NCBI GenBank assembly: GCA_001604585.1
Contig: LVBW01000049.1
Coordinates: 1 to 58,966 of the forward strand
Source of the DNA: Puniceicoccales bacterium Verruco_02
GTDB lineage: Bacteria; Verrucomicrobiota; Verrucomicrobiia; Opitutales; Oceanipulchritudinaceae
Length of the DNA: 58,966 nt
Direction of reading: 5' to 3'
The translations under genes and the position numbers were made by a program. The notes under the pieces are model-generated. The model searched no databases. It saw nothing but the letters and a program-made list of their open reading frames with translations, and had not been told where the DNA came from. This document shows, in pieces, positions 35,125 through 44,792 of this stretch; the first letter of the stretch is position 1, and every line of letters begins with the position of its first letter.

Positions 35125-35661
35125 ATGCTGCGCAGACTGCTAGAAACAAGAAACTTTAGGGAACGGGCGCTCCTAGGCGCGTTCCTCTGGGCACTGGTCC
35201 TATTGTGGCTTGTCGTGCTCATGGGGTCCATCAGCTCGCGCTACTCCGCCCTCAAAGGGGCGCGCATGGAGCTACGCAGTCAGGAAGCAGTCATATCCCG
35301 CGCCGACCAGATACACGCAAGGCTGGAACAGGCGCGCTCTGTGATAGACCCTGCCCGCACCTTCAGCTCCATACGCCTGTCGAGCAGTGTCGATGCCATG
35401 GCGCGGCAGGCAGGTCTTACCGCCGACATCGGCTCACCGCAGAAAAAGGAGTCCGGCATATTCAACACCAGCAGCATCCGCGTCAGCGTCCGCGGCGCCA
35501 GTCTCGAACAACTGGTCGGCTTCACGCAGGCCGTACGCTCAGAGGCCCCGTACATAGCAATACGCCGCTTCCGCATGAGCGCAGACCAGCGCGACCCGCG
35601 CAACCTGAACGCGGAAATCGAAATCGAATCCTTTGAACACAATCAGTCCCTTTCCCGATGA
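35125..35661 (+). CDS. gspM: Type II secretion protein GspM-like
   Basis: A 178-residue bitopic inner-membrane protein: short basic start with RNFRERALLGAF, a membrane helix (FLWALVLLWLVVLMGS) around residues 18-37, a coiled segment, and a small C-terminal domain (SSIRVSVRGASLEQLVGFTQ) of the GspM/PilO ferredoxin-like type. It would pair with the GspL-like protein in the platform. The last bases overlap gspD (ATGA). Assigned from architecture and position. Confidence 0.68.
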   Translation: MLRRLLETRNFRERALLGAFLWALVLLWLVVLMGSISSRYSALKGARMELRSQEAVISRADQIHARLEQARSVIDPARTFSSIRLSSSVDAMARQAGLTADIGSPQKKESGIFNTSSIRVSVRGASLEQLVGFTQAVRSEAPYIAIRRFRMSADQRDPRNLNAEIEIESFEHNQSLSR

Positions 35662-38021
35662 AGCACTCCACCAAACGGATGACCGCAATTGTTCTGACCG
35701 GCTTCATGCTGGCCACCAGCCTGTCTCTGGCACAGCAGACCGTGGGAGATGGCGCCCCGCAGATACCCGAGTGGATGAAGGACGGCTCCCAACCCCCGGC
35801 CCCGCCCAGCATACCGGACAACCTTGAGGCAATCGCCAGCGGTAGCCAGAGGCCCGCGAGCACCGTTCGCCAGGCCCCGGCAGCCCCCAACGCCAAGCCG
35901 CCGACAATGCCTAGCAACCTGCGTACGCCGCCCCCTCCGCCCTCGCTTCCGCCAGCCCTCGGCCAGCAACAGCGCGCCCTGCCCCAGCAGCAAACGGCCA
36001 GCCCGGCCCTGCCTTCGGCGACCGCTAGCGACGGCGCGCTAAAAACAAGTGGCATGGCAAGCCAAGGCATGGATCTTAACGCCTCTGTCGGCACGATAGA
36101 ATTTTCCGACATGGCCGTTAACGAGGTTCTGGATATGCTCCAGAACATGACCGGCAAGACGATACTGCGGCAGAGCGCGGTAAACGGCACGATCAGTTTT
36201 CGCAGTCAGGGCGCTCTGCGCCGAGGGCAGGCAATAGAGGCCCTGACGAGCCTTCTCATGCTAAACGGTGTGGCCGTCACCCCCCTTGGCGAGAGCTACC
36301 TCAAGGCCGTCCCCGCGACTAGCGCCGCCAACCACAGCCCCACACTCATAGAGGGCAGCACGCTGGAGTATTCGCCAAGTCAGGAAGTTTGCTCAAAGCT
36401 CTTCGTACTCGACTTCATGCCCACGGCCGACGCTGTGCCCGCCCTCAGCAGCCAGCAGAGCGGCCTCGTGGGCACAGCCATCACCGCCTTTGAAAAGAAC
36501 CGCTCCATCCTGGCCACCGACAGCCTCGTGAACCTCCAGCGCATGGAGAGCATCCTCAAGCGCATCGACAGGCCCTACGCCGCCAGCGACAAGATGCTGT
36601 TCTTCTCGCTTAAGAACATCAGCTCCAGTGACGCGCAGAAACGCTGCCAGCAGCTCCTTGCCGGGGCAATGGGCAGCCGCTTCACGGGCAACACCACCGT
36701 AGATGCCGACGAACGCACAAACCAGCTTATTGTCTATACGCACCCTGCCAACGAGTCGCTAATCCGCCAGCTGGTGGACAACCTCGACAAGGACGTAGAG
36801 CCGCTGACGCGCACAGAACTGTTCAGCATCCGCCACGCCGACGCCAAGGAACTCTGCCAGATAATACAAGAAGTAGTATCGGGGCAGAAGACGGCCCGTG
36901 ACAGCACATCGACCGGCTCCAACCAGCGCCAGAGGGCACAGCAGATTGCGCAGGCACAGACAGTCACCGAAAGCGCTGGCACCCAGTTCAGCAGCTACCT
37001 TACCATCGTCCCGGACGAGCGCACCAACAACATCGTCGCCACGGGCACGCCAAGCGACCTGCGCCTGATGGGCAAAATGATCGAACAGCTCGACGCCCTG
37101 CTCCCGCAGGTGCGCATCGAGGTCGTCATCACCGAGGTTACGCTCAACAAGGGCGAAAGCCGTGGCATAGACCAGTTCGGCATCCGCTACGCCAAGAAAG
37201 GACCCGACGGCTCCCTCACAACCGACATTGGCGACGGCGAGGGCTTTGGCACCGGCAATCACGACCTGTGGCTCTCGCCCAACTTCCGCGGCGGCCTTAG
37301 CATGACGCCCTTCGCCCTTCAGAATTTCGCCATTGAGACAGTGTTCCAAGTGGCCAAGACCAACGGCAACGTGCAGGTGCTCTCCGCACCGAACATCGTC
37401 ACAACGCACAACCGCGAGGCCTCGATTGTGGTCGGCAGCCGCGAGCCTGTTGTTACAACAGCCGTCACAAGCACGAGCACAAGTACAAGCAGCGACCTTG
37501 TGGCCAACATCGACTATCAGGACATTGCACTGGAACTGACCGTCAAGCCCCTCATTGGCAGCAACGGCGTCATCCAGATGGAAATTACGCAGAAGATAAA
37601 CGAGGTGACAGGGCGCGTCACCCTGGCAGGCCTTGGCCAGCAACCGGTTATCGGCACCCGTCAGGCATCCTCCTTTGTCAGCGTGGGTAACGGCCAGATG
37701 GTGGTCCTTGGCGGCCTGCAAAAGGTCAAGGAGACCAAGAACAAGGACAAGGTATTCCTCCTTGGCGACATCCCTCTTCTTGGCTACTTCTTCCGTCCGA
37801 CCGACAACGACGAAACCCGCACCGAGCTACTCATATTCATCCGCCCAGTCATCATCGCCAACCCAGCCGAGGCCGAAGCCGACGCACAGAGGAAAATCAA
37901 CCAGATGCCCTCCGGCGAAAGGGTACAGAACTACCTAGACAAGGGCAGCTTCGACGTGGAGGAAAAGAAGAAGGAAGCCCGCAGCAGCTGGAAGTTCTGG
38001 CAAAGCGACAAGGACAAGTAG
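35658..38021 (+). CDS. gspD: Type II secretion secretin GspD
   Basis: The outer-membrane secretin, 787 residues. Signal peptide MTAIVLTGFMLATSLSLAQ, then a Pro-rich linker of about 90 residues (unusually long, with PTMPSNLRTPPPPPSLPP). N0 begins at IEFSDMAVNEVLDMLQN, and N1-N3 repeats follow (FFSLKNISSSDAQKRC, LFSIRHADAKELCQIIQEV). The secretin core has VRIEVVITEVTLNKGESRG, VLSAPNIVTTHNREASI and the LLGDIPLLGYFFR signature before a short C-terminus. There is no visible pilotin. It overlaps gspM by four bases. Confidence 0.95.
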   Translation: MKHSTKRMTAIVLTGFMLATSLSLAQQTVGDGAPQIPEWMKDGSQPPAPPSIPDNLEAIASGSQRPASTVRQAPAAPNAKPPTMPSNLRTPPPPPSLPPALGQQQRALPQQQTASPALPSATASDGALKTSGMASQGMDLNASVGTIEFSDMAVNEVLDMLQNMTGKTILRQSAVNGTISFRSQGALRRGQAIEALTSLLMLNGVAVTPLGESYLKAVPATSAANHSPTLIEGSTLEYSPSQEVCSKLFVLDFMPTADAVPALSSQQSGLVGTAITAFEKNRSILATDSLVNLQRMESILKRIDRPYAASDKMLFFSLKNISSSDAQKRCQQLLAGAMGSRFTGNTTVDADERTNQLIVYTHPANESLIRQLVDNLDKDVEPLTRTELFSIRHADAKELCQIIQEVVSGQKTARDSTSTGSNQRQRAQQIAQAQTVTESAGTQFSSYLTIVPDERTNNIVATGTPSDLRLMGKMIEQLDALLPQVRIEVVITEVTLNKGESRGIDQFGIRYAKKGPDGSLTTDIGDGEGFGTGNHDLWLSPNFRGGLSMTPFALQNFAIETVFQVAKTNGNVQVLSAPNIVTTHNREASIVVGSREPVVTTAVTSTSTSTSSDLVANIDYQDIALELTVKPLIGSNGVIQMEITQKINEVTGRVTLAGLGQQPVIGTRQASSFVSVGNGQMVVLGGLQKVKETKNKDKVFLLGDIPLLGYFFRPTDNDETRTELLIFIRPVIIANPAEAEADAQRKINQMPSGERVQNYLDKGSFDVEEKKKEARSSWKFWQSDKDK

Positions 38022-38059
38022 CCTTGGAAGCTCGGCGCAACACCATAAGGGACATACTC

Positions 38060-38839
38060 ATGAATAACACAGCCCGAGTTCTGGCCACAGCCCTGTTCTG
38101 CGGCCTGTCCACACAACTTTGTAATGCCGACAGCATTGCGAATCTGCTGGCAAATTCCCCCTTCGTGCCCGAAGGCTGGACGCCCGGCGGAGCCAAGGGC
38201 GGCGCGGTCAGCGCCAGCGGCCAATACGTGTTCAAGGGCGTGTACTACCTCGACGGCTCCTACTACGTGAACATTGCCGAAGGGGGCAAAGGCCGCTGGA
38301 TAAGAGTGGGCGACTCTCTGGACGGGCTGAAGGTGCTTGGCTACGACGAAACACTCCGCAAGGTGACAATTTCCGCCAACGGCAAAGAGCTTACGCTCGA
38401 AATCCCCAAACCCGCTGTGAACAGTAACCCCGTTGCCCTAGCAGTGAACAGCAACCCCCGCGCACAACTTACACCAACCGCAGCCGGAGACCCTCGTGCT
38501 GCATCATCGCGCCGCACACTGCGCCCGATGCCTCCGCCCCCTGCATGGGCGGGCAGTTCGGCAAGCAATCGCATTACGCAGAACAAGTTTTCCGGCTCCG
38601 GCGGAGGGGTGACTACGGACGGCGGCAGCTCACCGGGCGGAGAATCATCCGGGGGCAGCAGCGGAGGAGACAGCGGCGGCTCCTCAACCCCGGGAAACCC
38701 CGACCAAGGCAACAACAACCCCGACCCAGGCAACGAAACGCCAATAAGCACTCCGCCCCCGCCGCCCAACTTCGTCCCAAGCATCCCCGCTGAACTCCAA
38801 AAGCTGATAGACTCGGGAGAGGCTCCCGACTCACGCTAA
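38060..38839 (+). CDS. GspC-like periplasmic protein with HR-type domain
   Basis: A 259-residue secreted protein (signal peptide VLATALFCGLSTQLCNA). A segment at about residues 60-115 (VFKGVYYLDGSYYVNI, RWIRVGDSLDGLKVLG, VTISANGKELTLEIP) resembles the homology region of GspC that binds the GspD N0 domain. The last 100 residues are a Gly/Ser/Pro-rich tail (GGSSPGGESSGGSSGG), unlike GspC, and there is no membrane anchor besides the signal peptide. Position between gspD and gspE supports a GspC-like job. An earlier TTG start (38024) is possible. The family call is inference. Confidence 0.55.
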   Translation: MNNTARVLATALFCGLSTQLCNADSIANLLANSPFVPEGWTPGGAKGGAVSASGQYVFKGVYYLDGSYYVNIAEGGKGRWIRVGDSLDGLKVLGYDETLRKVTISANGKELTLEIPKPAVNSNPVALAVNSNPRAQLTPTAAGDPRAASSRRTLRPMPPPPAWAGSSASNRITQNKFSGSGGGVTTDGGSSPGGESSGGSSGGDSGGSSTPGNPDQGNNNPDPGNETPISTPPPPPNFVPSIPAELQKLIDSGEAPDSR

Positions 38840-38851
38840 GACAAGCTATTC

Positions 38852-40552
38852 ATGCCCGAAGCAACAGACACAGTACACGGCATTGGCAGCCTGCTAGCCA
38901 AGCTCGACGCCGAACAGCGCGCCATGATTGACGAGACCCCGCGCCAGAACCGCCTCGCCCTCCTGGCCAGCCTGCGCCGCGAGAGCGAGACCGACTGCGC
39001 CCGCCATCTGGCCACGGCTTGTGGACTGGACTTTGCCGAGGAGCTTACCCTTCCCGACGATGCCACAAGCCTCCTGCCCGCGCGCCTCATGCACGAGTAT
39101 CAGGCCCTGCCGGTGTCCGTAAGCGATGCTGGCGAACTCCTGCTTGCGAGCTGCTGGCCGCCTGCCGAGGGCATGGACGACTGGATCTGCGCCTGCACCG
39201 GACGTCAGCCACGCTGGATGCTGGTCCCTGCCAAGTATCTTGCCGAAACCATCACACAACGCTTCGGCGTTGGCGCGGACAGCCTTATGGAAGGAGTAGG
39301 CGCAGAGGATAGCGGACGCGCCGAGGCAGACGAGAGCGAGGACGAAAACGCCGCCATCATCCGCTTTGTAAATGAAATCGTGGCCAAGGCCCTGAATGAC
39401 CGCGCAACGGACATACACTTCGAGCCGCTCAAGGACAGCCTCCAGATACGCTACCGCATAGACGGCGAACTTGTGCCCATCCGCGTCCCCGACAACCTCG
39501 TGCGCTATCAGGGGGCCATAATCTCGCGCCTCAAGATAATGGCGCGCCTTAACATTTCCGAAAAGCGCCGTCCGCAGGACGGACGCATAGACTTTCGCGC
39601 AGCCGGAGGCGCGGAGCTGGACATCCGCCTTTCCACGATCCCAACCCTGTACGGCGAAAGTGTGTCGCTACGCCTACTAAACCAGAAAAACCAGCCCCTC
39701 TCGCTGGACGAACTGGGAATGCTGCGCACAGACCAGGAACGCATCCGCCGCGTACTGGATCTACCCCACGGCATCATCCTTGTCACCGGCCCCACAGGCT
39801 CGGGCAAGAGCACCTCGCTCACGGCCTTCATCCGCCAGATAAACAGCCCCGCGCGCCGCATAATCACCGTCGAAGACCCGGTGGAATACGAGGTGCCGGG
39901 CGTCAACCAGACCCAGGTCCACAGCGAAATCGGCTACACCTTCGCACAGGCCCTGCGCCACATACTGCGTCAGGACCCGGACGTGATAATGGTGGGCGAA
40001 ATCCGCGACCGCGAAACAGCCGACATCGCCATACGCGCCTCGCTGACGGGCCACCTCGTGCTCTCCACCCTGCACACAAACGATGCGCCCGGCGCGCTGA
40101 CGCGCCTCATCGACATGGAGATCGAACCCTTCCTTGTCGCATCGGCCGTGGAGCTAATCATAGCCCAGCGCCTTGTGCGCCGCCTCTGCCCGGACTGTGC
40201 AAGACCATCGCGCATCGGCAAGCAGGAATTGCGCGCAAAGCTAGTCGCCCTGCTCGGCCACGACGTGCCCGACGAAGAGCTGCTGCACCCTGTGATGGAG
40301 CCTGTGGGCTGCGAAAGCTGTCGCGGCATCGGCTACCGGGGCCGCCTCGGCATGTTCGAGATACTGCGCGTTGACGATTCCATCCACGAACTTATCGTGG
40401 GCAAGGAAAGCGCCCGCAGCATACGTCAGGCCGCCATAGCGAACGGTATGCGCACCCTTCAGCAGAACGGCTGGGAGCAGGTGAAGCGAGGCCGCACGAC
40501 GCTTGAAGAAGTGATGCGCTTTGCCGACATAGGCAAGGAGGACGAACAGTAA
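38852..40552 (+). CDS. gspE: Type II secretion ATPase GspE
   Basis: The motor ATPase of the secretion system, 566 residues. It has the N-terminal GspE domain, then Walker [11 protein letters not shown] (about residue 313), Walker [11 protein letters not shown] (about 377), the Asp box VEDPVEYE and the His box [12 protein letters not shown]. The zinc motif CPDC...CESC (about 445 and 486) of the GspE/PilB type is complete. Start ATG 38852, 12 bases after the gspC-like stop. It is followed by gspF after 16 bases. Confidence 0.95.
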   Translation: MPEATDTVHGIGSLLAKLDAEQRAMIDETPRQNRLALLASLRRESETDCARHLATACGLDFAEELTLPDDATSLLPARLMHEYQALPVSVSDAGELLLASCWPPAEGMDDWICACTGRQPRWMLVPAKYLAETITQRFGVGADSLMEGVGAEDSGRAEADESEDENAAIIRFVNEIVAKALNDRATDIHFEPLKDSLQIRYRIDGELVPIRVPDNLVRYQGAIISRLKIMARLNISEKRRPQDGRIDFRAAGGAELDIRLSTIPTLYGESVSLRLLNQKNQPLSLDELGMLRTDQERIRRVLDLPHGIILVTGPTGSGKSTSLTAFIRQINSPARRIITVEDPVEYEVPGVNQTQVHSEIGYTFAQALRHILRQDPDVIMVGEIRDRETADIAIRASLTGHLVLSTLHTNDAPGALTRLIDMEIEPFLVASAVELIIAQRLVRRLCPDCARPSRIGKQELRAKLVALLGHDVPDEELLHPVMEPVGCESCRGIGYRGRLGMFEILRVDDSIHELIVGKESARSIRQAAIANGMRTLQQNGWEQVKRGRTTLEEVMRFADIGKEDEQ

Positions 40553-40568
40553 GCCCGCCCATACGCTC

Positions 40569-41861
40569 ATGCCCATATTTGCATACAAGGCCATAGACAA
40601 AGGCGGAAAGACAAGCGGGGGCACCATCGAGGCCGCCGACCGCAAGGGTGCCATTCGCGCTCTCACTGCCAAGGGCCTTTCGCCAACGAGCATCGAGCAG
40701 CATCAGGACGCGGCATCGGTGGCACAAGAAAGCTTCGAGGCCAACCACGACTATTTCGGCCAGAAGGAGGAAGAGGCCAAGCCGCGCAAGGGGCAGATAC
40801 GCCTCTTCCAGTCTCGCAAGCCAAAGCGCGTGGTGTCGCTCAACTTCTTGCGCAACCTGCTCATGCTGCTCCAGAGCGGCCTACCGATGGGCGACTCGCT
40901 GCGCCTGCTCCACAGCCGCGTTGGCGACGCGCAGCAGAAGGAGCTGGCAGCGGGCATGTGGAAGCGCATCAGCGAGGGCCGCACCCTGTCCGGCGCCATG
41001 CAGGACTTCCCAGAATACTTTGGCGAAAGTCAGGTGCAGCTTGTGGCCGCTGGCGAGGCTTCGGGCCGCCTACCCGTGGTGCTGGAGAGAGTGGTCGCCT
41101 ACCTTGAGGAAAGCGCCGCACTCCGCAAAAAGATAAGCGCCGGCCTTGCCTACCCAATTTTCATCGTCTCGCTGGCCCTTGTCATCGTTGTCTTCTTCCT
41201 GCTCTTCCTTCTGCCCATAGTGCGCAAGCTGCTCAAGAGCATGGGCGGAGACCTGCAATTTTTCGCCAAGGTGCTGATAGGCGGCGGCGAGACCCTGCTC
41301 TTTGCAAGTCCCATAATTGCCGCGCTGGCCGCTGTGCTGGCCGTAGCCCTCGCCAACTGGCGCAAGACACCCACGGGCCGCATCCGCAGCGACCGCTGGC
41401 TACTGCGCCTGCCGGTGTATTCCCCCCTTTACCAGCACCAGCACATACTCCAGACCACCATTCTGATGGCCACCCTGCTGGATAGTGGAGTAAACACTCC
41501 GGACGCACTACGCCTTGTGGAGCGCACCGTGGGCAACACCATCCTTCGCGGAGCCTATTCGGCCATGAGGCGCATGATTCAGGAAGGTGCCTCGCTATCG
41601 GCCGCTTACAGACAGACGCGCATAATGCCCGACATGGACGTGGACATTCTGGCTGTTGGCGAGAACACTGGCAGCCTCTCCGCCAGTCTGCGCCGCATAC
41701 ACGAAATACACCGCGAGGCGCTGGACAAGGGCATGTCGGTCCTGACGGTGGTAATCACAAGCGTGGCCCTCTTCGCCGCCTTCGCCATAGTGGCCATGAT
41801 AGCCCTTTCACTGGTCCTGAGCGTGCTCGACATAAGCCACAGCCTCACTTTCCGCAAGTAA
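40569..41861 (+). CDS. gspF: Type II secretion platform protein GspF
   Basis: The polytopic inner-membrane platform protein, 430 residues. The family start MPIFAYKAIDKGGKTSGGTI is present, and two T2SSF domains repeat (SLNFLRNLLMLLQSGLPMG and HILQTTILMATLLDSGVNT). The membrane segments are FIVSLALVIVVFFLLFLLP and the C-terminal AFAIVAMIALSLVLSVL. Both copies of the GE-xSG motif can be seen (VAAGEASGRLP, VGENTGSLSAS). Last gene of the visible secretion operon. No gspG is found before or after it in the window. Confidence 0.95.
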   Translation: MPIFAYKAIDKGGKTSGGTIEAADRKGAIRALTAKGLSPTSIEQHQDAASVAQESFEANHDYFGQKEEEAKPRKGQIRLFQSRKPKRVVSLNFLRNLLMLLQSGLPMGDSLRLLHSRVGDAQQKELAAGMWKRISEGRTLSGAMQDFPEYFGESQVQLVAAGEASGRLPVVLERVVAYLEESAALRKKISAGLAYPIFIVSLALVIVVFFLLFLLPIVRKLLKSMGGDLQFFAKVLIGGGETLLFASPIIAALAAVLAVALANWRKTPTGRIRSDRWLLRLPVYSPLYQHQHILQTTILMATLLDSGVNTPDALRLVERTVGNTILRGAYSAMRRMIQEGASLSAAYRQTRIMPDMDVDILAVGENTGSLSASLRRIHEIHREALDKGMSVLTVVITSVALFAAFAIVAMIALSLVLSVLDISHSLTFRK

Positions 41862-41955
41862 GTGTTGGAGCGCCGGGCGTTCCCATTATGGTCACCATCC
41901 TTCTTGAGCAATGATTGACCATCTCTCTTACTGCGTGTAAGATTTCCTTCAACAG

Positions 41956-42579
41956 ATGGGCGGCACAGACGCAGTCACCTTGGGCTTTCTGGGTGGGAGT
42001 TTCGACCCTCCGCACCTAGGGCACCTCATAATCGCTCGCGACGCCATCGAACAACTCGGCCTTGAGCGGGTGTTCCTCATCCCGGCAATGCAAAGCCCTC
42101 TTCGCAGCGGCTCACACAACGCCACCTTCGAGCAGCGTTTGGACATGTGCCGTATGCTTACCAAAGGGCGGGACTGGCTGGACGTGCTCGACATCGAGGG
42201 CTATCTGCCCGCCCCCAGTTACACCATACACACAGCGCGCAAACTCGTGGAAATGTTCCCCGGCGCCTCGCTGGTATGGCTACTAGGCGCAGACCAGTGG
42301 GCACGCCTCCCGCAGTGGAAGGATTATGACCTACTAGGCCGCATGTTGCGCTTTGGCGTGGCGGCCCGACCCGGGCACAACATAGGGGCACTACCCCCGC
42401 CAAGTCCCGAGGCATCGCTCATTCACGCAAGAAATATCGAAATTTCCTCGACGGAACTGCGAGAACGGCTCTACTGCAAGCTGCCGATAGATCACCTCGT
42501 CCCGGCGGGAGTGCAGGAATACATCCTCAAGAACGGCCTATACAAGCACCATCAGTCCACGCATGATCGAAGTAAGTAA
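41956..42579 (+). CDS. nadD: Nicotinate-nucleotide adenylyltransferase (NadD)
   Basis: Adenylates nicotinate mononucleotide in NAD synthesis. The 207-residue product has the nucleotidyltransferase start LGFLGGSFDPPHLGHLIIA (GSFDPxHxGH), then LIPAMQSPLR, WLLGADQWARLPQW and the C-terminal ISSTELRERL (the ISSTxxR motif). ATG 41956 lies 94 bases after gspF. The end overlaps rsfS by 17 bases; the nadD-rsfS pair is common in bacteria. Confidence 0.95.
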   Translation: MGGTDAVTLGFLGGSFDPPHLGHLIIARDAIEQLGLERVFLIPAMQSPLRSGSHNATFEQRLDMCRMLTKGRDWLDVLDIEGYLPAPSYTIHTARKLVEMFPGASLVWLLGADQWARLPQWKDYDLLGRMLRFGVAARPGHNIGALPPPSPEASLIHARNIEISSTELRERLYCKLPIDHLVPAGVQEYILKNGLYKHHQSTHDRSK

Positions 42580-42949
42580 CGAAACAGTCATCAAGAAAGA
42601 GTATTCCACAGAGGAACTGCTCCAGGCCTGCTGCAAGGCTCTGGACGACAAGAAGGCAGAGGATCTGAAAATCCTCCACCTAGGATCCCGGTCCACAGTG
42701 GCCGACTACTTTGTGATAGCAACAGGCACATCCTCGCCCCATCTGCGCGCCCTGCGCAACATGGTGGAAAAGGCACTAGACGAAAAAGGCGCCGAAATCA
42801 TCGGCATGGACACCGATTGCAGCAGCGGCTGGGCGGTGTTGGACGCGGGCGACATCATCTTCCACATGTTCACCGAGAGGATGCGCAAGCTCTACGCACT
42901 CGAAAGCCTCTGGAAGGACGCCGAAGTGATAGTGCCCAAGTTCGACTAA
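42563..42949 (+). CDS. rsfS: Ribosome silencing factor RsfS
   Basis: RsfS (Iojap family) binds ribosomal protein L14 and keeps the subunits apart in starvation. The 128-residue product has the usual core: ALDDKKAEDLKILHLGSRS, VADYFVIATGTSSPHLRAL, and the C-terminal SSGWAVLDAGDIIFHMFTE with the family Tyr/Leu tail. It overlaps nadD and is followed by the HAD gene after a 49-base gap. Confidence 0.93.
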   Translation: MIEVSNETVIKKEYSTEELLQACCKALDDKKAEDLKILHLGSRSTVADYFVIATGTSSPHLRALRNMVEKALDEKGAEIIGMDTDCSSGWAVLDAGDIIFHMFTERMRKLYALESLWKDAEVIVPKFD

Positions 42950-42998
42950 GGACCGCGCCTGCTGCTTCTGCCAGCCCAACTGCCAGACCAGGAACGAC

Positions 42999-43658
42999 AT
43001 GCAAGGCATACGCTGGATAACTTTCGACGCTGTCGGCACCCTTATAGACCCCCGCCCCTCCGTGGGTCATGTATATGCTGCGGTCATGGCTAGGCACGGT
43101 ATCGTGGCTGAAGCGGCAGCCTTGCAGACTAGTTTTGTCGAAGTATTTCGCCGCCTGACACGCATCCCCCGCGATTGCGTCGATGAGAATAGCGAATACG
43201 CATTCTGGAAAGCTCTGGTCCTCGAAGTCATCGCCCACTGGGTGAGAGGGGAAGATGCGGAGCGTGTTTTCGAAGACGCTTACACGGCCTTTGCCGACCC
43301 TGCCAACTGGTATGCCATAAACGGTGGCCCAAGACTCTTGGAGTCTCTGCACAAGCGTGGCTACCGCCTTGCCCTGCTAAGCAATGCCGACGCACGCATA
43401 CGCGGCATCATCGAGGCGCACGGCCTTGGCATTCACATGGAACAGATGCTCCTTTCGAGCGAACTGGGGCATGAAAAGCCCGACATTCGCCTGTTTCGCA
43501 AAGTGGAAGAGCAGCTTGGGGCCACCCCGGAAGAGATACTCCACATTGGCGACAGCGAGCGTAACGACGGTCAAGGCCCGCGCGCGGCTGGCTGGCACGC
43601 GATAGTCATCGACAGGCGAGCCGACGACCTCTTCCTCCTAGCGGAGGCCATACCGTGA
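42999..43658 (+). CDS. HAD-IA family hydrolase (REG-2-like)
   Basis: A 219-residue phosphatase-like HAD protein. Motif I reads ITFDAVGTLIDPRPSVG: the nucleophile Asp is present but the usual +2 Asp is a Val, as in REG-2-like members. Motif II is LALLSNAD, motif III Lys is in GHEKPDIRLF, and motif IV is LHIGDSERND. Substrate unknown. The ATG 42999 follows a 49-base gap, and the stop overlaps dciA (GTGA). Confidence 0.85.
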   Translation: MQGIRWITFDAVGTLIDPRPSVGHVYAAVMARHGIVAEAAALQTSFVEVFRRLTRIPRDCVDENSEYAFWKALVLEVIAHWVRGEDAERVFEDAYTAFADPANWYAINGGPRLLESLHKRGYRLALLSNADARIRGIIEAHGLGIHMEQMLLSSELGHEKPDIRLFRKVEEQLGATPEEILHIGDSERNDGQGPRAAGWHAIVIDRRADDLFLLAEAIP

Positions 43659-44023
43659 GGCTGCCTCGCAACATAGAGGAAGCCATTGCCGAGTTCCGCG
43701 GCCTGCCCAAGCCGGGCGAGCACGAATGGGATCCGGGCGCAACGAACATGGCAAGCCTCATCGAGGTGCTCTTTGAGCGGTACCGCATTGGGCAGGAGCG
43801 TCCCGAGCAGCTCATAATGGCCAAGTGGCGGGAAATTGTGGGCGAAGAGAACGCGGCCCGATGCGCACCGGAGCGTATCGACTCTCAGGACCGGCTAGTC
43901 GTTGTGGTGGCAAATCCAATACTCCGGCGCGAACTGCACTTTGCCCGCCTGCGCATTCTCGCCCGACTGCGCGCCGTACAGGGCTGCGCTCACATTCGCG
44001 ACATCGAGTTCCGCGCCGGATAG
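43655..44023 (+). CDS. dciA: DciA-like (DUF721) DNA helicase loader candidate
   Basis: A 122-residue DUF721 protein. The core reads AKWREIVGEENAARCAPERI followed by LVVVVANPILRRELHFA, the W-x-x-IVG and ANP signature of the family. In bacteria without DnaC or DnaI, DciA loads the replicative helicase DnaB. I infer this role by family only. The GTG start overlaps the HAD stop by four bases. Confidence 0.75.
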   Translation: MRLPRNIEEAIAEFRGLPKPGEHEWDPGATNMASLIEVLFERYRIGQERPEQLIMAKWREIVGEENAARCAPERIDSQDRLVVVVANPILRRELHFARLRILARLRAVQGCAHIRDIEFRAG

Positions 44024-44105
44024 CGGGACGCCGTAACAGTATCCTGACACAATAGGCGGACCGCATCCCTTGACAGAAGGACAATGTGCGGATAAAAGCA
44101 AGAAC

Positions 44106-44786
44106 ATGCACCAAGCCGCCCTGCCAGACAAGGCGACGGCAGCAGACGAAGCTGCCGTGGAGGATGACTTATTGCATTTTCCCGCCAGTCACCCGCTCTC
44201 ATCAAGACGGGTTCTCGTGCTCAACCGCAACTGGCAGGCCGTCAACATAGTGGATGTGCGTCGTGCTTTTGCCCTGCTTTTCCGCGAGGATGCCCGCGTA
44301 ATCGACACCGACGAAGGGGCGAACTCCATCTGCGACATCGAAGAGTGGATAGAGCGTTCGCTGCGCAAGCCACCACAGCGCGAGCGCGATGCATTGCACA
44401 CGGTCCGCTTCCCCATCCGCATACCCAGCGTGATGATTCTGGACGAATACGACCGCCTGCCCATGAAGGAGCCTCGCCTGTCCAGAGAGGGCATATTTGC
44501 CCGCGACACCTTCACCTGTCAGTACTGCGGACGCGAACACAGCGAGCGCGACCTGAACATCGACCACGTAATCCCTCGCGAGCGAGGCGGACGAAACACT
44601 TGGGAAAACCTCGTCACTTCCTGCATAGCCTGCAACGAGCGCAAGGCCAACCGCCTGCCTCACGAGGCCGGTATGCGCCTGCTGCGAAGGCCGCGTCGCC
44701 CGGCCCGCCTGCCCTTCTCGGCCTGCGTGGCTACGGACCTTCGCCGAAGCCCGGACTGGGAACTGTTCCTGGGCACACTGCGCTGA
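44106..44786 (+). CDS. HNH endonuclease family protein
   Basis: A 226-residue HNH protein. The conserved N-terminus is RRVLVLNRNWQAVNIVDVRR, and the nuclease site is FTCQYCGREH (CxxC), NIDHVIPRERGG (the HV motif) and CIACNERKANRLP (second CxxC). This widely distributed housekeeping-like HNH family is not tied to phage. Its cellular job is unknown to me. An in-frame TTG at 44070 could add 12 residues; ATG 44106 is preferred. It is convergent with the DUF971 gene, six bases apart. Confidence 0.85.
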   Translation: MHQAALPDKATAADEAAVEDDLLHFPASHPLSSRRVLVLNRNWQAVNIVDVRRAFALLFREDARVIDTDEGANSICDIEEWIERSLRKPPQRERDALHTVRFPIRIPSVMILDEYDRLPMKEPRLSREGIFARDTFTCQYCGREHSERDLNIDHVIPRERGGRNTWENLVTSCIACNERKANRLPHEAGMRLLRRPRRPARLPFSACVATDLRRSPDWELFLGTLR

Positions 44787-44792
44787 CGCCGG

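Noticed and set aside
44106-44786. HNH protein as part of a mobile intron or restriction system
   Set aside because: It lies in a housekeeping gene run (nadD-rsfS-HAD-dciA) without methylase, intron ends or repeats, and its N-terminus matches a stand-alone conserved family.
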